Shown: in pieces, positions 61,263 to 64,000 of the stretch
How the letters are laid out: each line of letters begins with the position of its first letter
How positions within the stretch are numbered: the stretch's first letter is position 1
Translations under genes and position numbers: made by a program
DNA from: Nonomuraea cavernae
GTDB taxonomy: Bacteria; Actinomycetota; Actinomycetes; Streptosporangiales; Streptosporangiaceae
Direction of reading: 5' to 3'
Assembly: GCF_014646355.1 (NCBI RefSeq)
Contig: NZ_BMNH01000005.1
Coordinates: 167,207 to 231,206 of the forward strand
DNA length: 64,000 bases
The notes under the pieces: generated by a model
Database searches by the model: none
The model's input: the letters and a program-made list of their open reading frames with translations, nothing else
What the model was told of the DNA's origin: nothing

Positions 61263-62401
61263 TCGTCCTCTCCAGCCGGGGGCAGGGTCCAGCGGAACGT
61301 CGTCCCGGGCCCCTCGGCGTCGCCGTCGAGCCAGAGCTGACCACCGTGGAAGTCGATGATCTTGCGGCAGAGGGCCAGCCCGATGCCGGTTCCTGGATAC
61401 ACGTCCCGCGGATGCAGCCGCTGGAAAATCAGGAAGATCCGGTCAGCGTACTTGGGTTCGACTCCGATCCCGTTGTCGGAGCAGCTGAACTCCCACATCT
61501 CGCCCGCGCGCCTGACCCCGATGTGCACGCGCGGCGGCGCCTCGGAGCGGAACTTCACCGCGTTCTCGACGAGGTTCTGGAAGAGCTGGGTGAGCTGGAG
61601 GCGGTTGCCGATGACCTTGGGCAGCTCGTCCGAGGTGACGACCGCCTCGGAGTCCTCGATCCTGGCCGACAGGTTGCTCAGCGCGAGGCGCAGCGCCTCG
61701 CCCGTGTCGATGACCACGCGCTCGCCGCTCACCCGGCCGACCCTGGAGAAGTCGAGCAGGTCGTTGATGAGCAGCTGCATCCGCTTCGCGCCGTCGACCG
61801 AGTAGTGGATGTACTGCTTGGCCCGGTCGTCGAGCTGGTCGCCGTAGCGTTGTTCGAGCATCTGGGTGAAGCTGGCGATCTTGCGGAGCGGCTCCTGGAG
61901 GTCATGGCTGGCGACGTAGGCGAACTGCTCCAGCTCTCCATTGGACCTGCGCAGCTCGTCGGCCTGGTCCTCGGCGGTGCGCCAGGCCGTCACGACGCGT
62001 ACGCGCATGGCGTCGATGTGGCTCGACAGCTCGGCCAGCTCGGCCGGCCGGTCGACCCGCAGGCGCTGGTCGAAGTCGCCGGACGCGACCTGGCGCACCT
62101 GCTCGGTGAGCTGCGCGATGGGTTTGAGCACGGTGTAGCGGACGATGACCGCGAGGCCGACCGCGACGGCGACGACCACCACGAACAGCACCACCAGCGC
62201 CGCGTTCAGCCGGTCGAGCTGCACCTCGACGACGGGTCGCGGCCCGGCGTCGCGGACGGCCTCGATCATCAGGACGGTGAGCACGATCCCGCCCGCCAGG
62301 GCGATCACGGCGGCCAGACCCGTCGCGACGAACCAGCGGGCGACGGGCAGCCGGCCGAGCCCGGTCGGCTGCTCGGGCGGCGGCAGCGGGTGGATGCTCA
62401 C
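61259..62401 (-). CDS. HAMP sensor histidine kinase (Rcp1-partner type)
   Basis: A 380-residue kinase with two TM segments (about 23-47 and 72-92) and a very short external loop, HAMP (about 92-145), HisKA with [21 protein letters not shown] split around His162, and HATPase_c with NLVENAVKF and [16 protein letters not shown] at 62401 overlaps the stop of the REC-PP2C gene, and its stop overlaps the receiver ATG. The lack of a sizeable external domain suggests membrane-state or cytoplasmic input. Confidence 0.92.
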   Translation of the reverse strand: MSIHPLPPPEQPTGLGRLPVARWFVATGLAAVIALAGGIVLTVLMIEAVRDAGPRPVVEVQLDRLNAALVVLFVVVVAVAVGLAVIVRYTVLKPIAQLTEQVRQVASGDFDQRLRVDRPAELAELSSHIDAMRVRVVTAWRTAEDQADELRRSNGELEQFAYVASHDLQEPLRKIASFTQMLEQRYGDQLDDRAKQYIHYSVDGAKRMQLLINDLLDFSRVGRVSGERVVIDTGEALRLALSNLSARIEDSEAVVTSDELPKVIGNRLQLTQLFQNLVENAVKFRSEAPPRVHIGVRRAGEMWEFSCSDNGIGVEPKYADRIFLIFQRLHPRDVYPGTGIGLALCRKIIDFHGGQLWLDGDAEGPGTTFRWTLPPAGEDE

Positions 62402-63534
62402 TCGGGTCCCCTTCGTACGAGCACCACGGCGAGGTCGTCGCTCAGGGTGCCCACGTGTGTGATGAGCCGATCGAGGTCGATCGAGCCGTGTGCGCGGATC
62501 AGATCGACCAGCCCGTCGACCCCGAGGAGCTCTTTGTACTCGCCCACGACCGCCTCGATGAGGCCGTCGGTGTAGAGCATCATCGACCATTCCTCGCCCA
62601 GCGGGACGTCGAGGATCCGCCACTCGGCGTCGGGGAAGATGCCGAGCGGCGGGCCGGACGGCGTGTCCGCGACCACCTCGACCCTGCCGTCGCGCACCAG
62701 CACAGGCGGCGGGTGGCCGACCACCCGCATCCGGGCGTGCCGCAGGTCGGGGGTGATCGTGGCCATGCAGAGCGTGGTGAAGATCTCGGGAGCCTGGCGC
62801 TCGGCCCGCAGCACCGCGTCCAGCGTGCGCAGCATCCGGTCACCGGTCTGCCCGGCCAGCACGAGCGTGCGCCAGGCGATGCGCAGCGCCACGCCGAGCG
62901 CCGCCTCGGCCGGACCGTGCCCGCAGACGTCGCCGACCACGATGTGCACGGAGCCGTCGGGCGTCTGCACCGTGTCGAGGAAGTCGCCGGCGAGCAGCGA
63001 GCCCTGGCTGCCGGGCAGGTAGCGAGTGGTGTGCCGCAGCGCGTCGGTGTGCAGCAGCGGCACGGGGAGCAGCCCGCTCTCCAGCCGGGAGTTCTCCTTG
63101 GCGGTCAGCTCGGCCGCGACGAGCGCGAGGTGCGCCAGGTCGGCGCGCTTGCGCTCCATCGAGTAGCGCACGGCCCGGGCCAGCAGCCGCGCGTCGATGT
63201 CCTGCTTGACCAGGTAGTCCTGGGCTCCCGCCTTGACCGCGGCGACGCCCACGTGCACGTCGCGCAGGCCGGTCAGCACCAGCACGGCCGCCTGCGGGGC
63301 CATGGCCAGCACCTGCTCCAGCGCCTCCAGCCCGGTGGCGTCGGGCAGGGTCAGGTCGACGAGCACGCACTGGATCTGGGAGGTGAGCTTGGCCTTGGTC
63401 TCCCGCAGGCTGCGCACCCAGGTGATCTTGGGCGGCGCTTCGGCCTGCTTGAGAAGCTCTTCGACCAGAAAGGCGTCACCGTCGTCGTCCTCGATGAGGA
63501 GCAGCGTCAGCGTTTCGGAGAGAGTTGCCGTCAC
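62398..63534 (-). CDS. Response regulator with PP2C/SpoIIE phosphatase output
   Basis: A 378-residue protein. The receiver (about 8-125) has LIEDDDGD, phospho-Asp in CVLVDLTLPDATG and KQD; a linker helix follows. The SpoIIE-type PP2C domain (about 165-378) has LLAGDFLDTV, VVGDVCGHGPAEAAL and YTDGLIEA metal-binding acids. It should dephosphorylate an anti-sigma factor antagonist in a partner-switching pathway, gated by phosphorylation. GTG at 63534 has AGAGG upstream. First gene of the coupled REC-PP2C, kinase, receiver operon. Confidence 0.92.
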   Translation of the reverse strand: MTATLSETLTLLLIEDDDGDAFLVEELLKQAEAPPKITWVRSLRETKAKLTSQIQCVLVDLTLPDATGLEALEQVLAMAPQAAVLVLTGLRDVHVGVAAVKAGAQDYLVKQDIDARLLARAVRYSMERKRADLAHLALVAAELTAKENSRLESGLLPVPLLHTDALRHTTRYLPGSQGSLLAGDFLDTVQTPDGSVHIVVGDVCGHGPAEAALGVALRIAWRTLVLAGQTGDRMLRTLDAVLRAERQAPEIFTTLCMATITPDLRHARMRVVGHPPPVLVRDGRVEVVADTPSGPPLGIFPDAEWRILDVPLGEEWSMMLYTDGLIEAVVGEYKELLGVDGLVDLIRAHGSIDLDRLITHVGTLSDDLAVVLVRRGPE

Positions 63535-63594
63535 ACACGCCTCTTCGTGCCGGGGGGATCGTTGTCGCTCATCGAATCTCCTTGAGGCTGGAGA

Positions 63595-63614
63595 CCCCGT
63601 CCTTCAGGGCGGGG
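63595..63614 (+). mobile_element. IS605-type end hairpin upstream of tnpB
   Basis: CCCCGTCC (63595-63602) pairs with GGGCGGGG (63607-63614, one T-G pair) around TTCA. The preceding GCTGGAGACCC is identical to that of the relic at 39821. It probably marks an IS end; the other end is outside the window. Confidence 0.5.
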
Positions 63615-63640
63615 AGGAAAGCCGGAACAATGCCATCAAA

Positions 63641-63656
63641 TCGAACACGTGTACGA
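63641..63656. promoter_or_regulatory. Near-perfect SOS (LexA) box
   Basis: TCGAAC-ACGT-GTACGA matches the actinobacterial SOS consensus TCGAAC-N4-GTTCGA with one mismatch. It lies 33 nt before the tnpB GTG and within a larger CAAATC...GATTTG inverted repeat (63637-63662). Confidence 0.45.
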
Positions 63657-63688
63657 GATTTGGCGGATCTTGCAGTAGGTTGTGCGGC

Positions 63689-64000
63689 GTGGCGCAGATC
63701 GTGAAGCGGGCCTACAAGTACCGCTTCCACCCGACTCCCGAGCAGGCAGTGGAGCTTGCCCGGACGTTCGGCTGCGTGCGCCTGGTCTACAACAAGGCGC
63801 TTGAAGAGCGGACCCGGGCCTACCGGCTGGAGGGCCGCGGCGTCTCCTACGCGGAGTCGTCGGCGGCGCTGACGGCCTGGAAGCGCACCGAGGAGCTGAG
63901 CTTTCTGGGCGCGGTGTCCTGCGTCCCGTTGCAGCAGGCGTTGCGTCATCTTCAGGCGGCGTTCGCCGGTTTCTTCGCCAAACGGGCCGGATACCCGGTG
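63689..64000 (+). CDS. tnpB: IS605-family OrfB/TnpB, 3' end cut by window edge
   Basis: The first 104 codons are visible and open to the window end. They read MAQIVKRAYKYRFHPTPEQ, then LARTFGCVRLVYNKALEERTRAY, the N-terminal helix-turn-helix and arginine-rich start of IS200/IS605 OrfB (TnpB, RNA-guided nuclease ancestor of Cas12). GTG at 63689. No tnpA is seen on the left; a TTCA-loop hairpin and an SOS-like box precede it. The RuvC and zinc-finger parts and any omega-RNA lie beyond the window, so integrity cannot be judged. Confidence 0.88.
   Translation, partial: MAQIVKRAYKYRFHPTPEQAVELARTFGCVRLVYNKALEERTRAYRLEGRGVSYAESSAALTAWKRTEELSFLGAVSCVPLQQALRHLQAAFAGFFAKRAGYPV

Overview
The window is a 64 kb chromosomal stretch of very high G+C DNA with GTG and TTG starts, many ATGA/GTGA start-stop overlaps and TANNNT -10 boxes placed 6-8 nt before start codons. 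These are traits of Actinomycetota. The gene content (TcpE/VirB4-type cluster, AfsQ-type two-component operon, DUF5999, DUF1707, DUF4245 and DUF6542 proteins, trp leader, PASTA-less Ser/Thr kinases) suggests a filamentous actinomycete, most likely of the Streptosporangiales; the family is an inference. From 4 to 39 kb the core order uppS-like, phoH2, fumC, glpX, DUF4245, xseB, xseA, ispH, DUF6542, ychF matches, from memory, the Mycobacterium tuberculosis Rv1086-Rv1112 neighbourhood, with lineage-specific genes inserted between the members.

Layout. 0-4 kb: 3' part of PEP carboxykinase, a DUF7064/7065-type lipocalin-like protein behind a TetR-type palindrome, an amidohydrolase and an unknown protein. 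4-10 kb: Z-isoprenyl transferase, PhoH2, an AfsQ1/Q2/Q3-like operon, and a divergent lytic transglycosylase whose upstream region holds an AfsQ1-type site and a perfect CRP-type site. 10-21 kb: family 2 glycosyltransferase, tryptophan leader/attenuator plus trpD, class II fumarase, two Ser/Thr kinases, DUF5999 protein, class I fumarase. 21-27 kb: EamA transporter with divergent MocR regulator, a MocA dehydrogenase plus Cgl0159-type aldolase pair, MFS and DUF998 membrane proteins, DUF1707 protein. 27-39 kb: glpX, TetR, DUF4245, xseB, Ddn-type reductase with its TetR, xseA, a lipid-droplet-associated-like protein, ispH, DUF6542, rmuC, ychF. 38.6-42 kb: an ABC-2 exporter operon with a perfect 11-bp inverted-repeat operator and an IS605-type end relic.

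42.8-57.1 kb is the most unusual part: a one-directional, tightly coupled cluster that looks like the core of a type IV secretion/conjugation apparatus of the Gram-positive (Tcp) kind. It encodes a TcpC/VirB8-like protein, a small two-TM VirB2/TcpD-like protein, a TcpE domain fused through 33 tandem degenerate pentapeptides to a MinD-like domain lacking the P-loop lysine, a VirB4-like ATPase, a VirB6-like membrane protein with a Gly/Ser-rich tail, a second membrane-anchored VirB8/NTF2-like candidate, a lytic transglycosylase-NlpC/P60 wall hydrolase, a Nudix hydrolase, and two stalked surface proteins. No relaxase, TcpA/VirD4 coupling protein, integrase or att site is visible, so a resident secretion or cell-surface machine is more likely than a mobile element.

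57-64 kb: a succinate dehydrogenase operon (B, A, membrane anchor on the minus strand) preceded by two CRP-type sites, a three-gene signalling operon (REC-PP2C phosphatase, HAMP histidine kinase, Rcp1-like receiver), and at the right edge the 5' part of an IS605-type tnpB preceded by a TTCA-loop hairpin and a near-perfect SOS box. PEPCK, FBPase GlpX, two fumarases and SDH make the window rich in central carbon metabolism. I see no rRNA, tRNA or CRISPR array.
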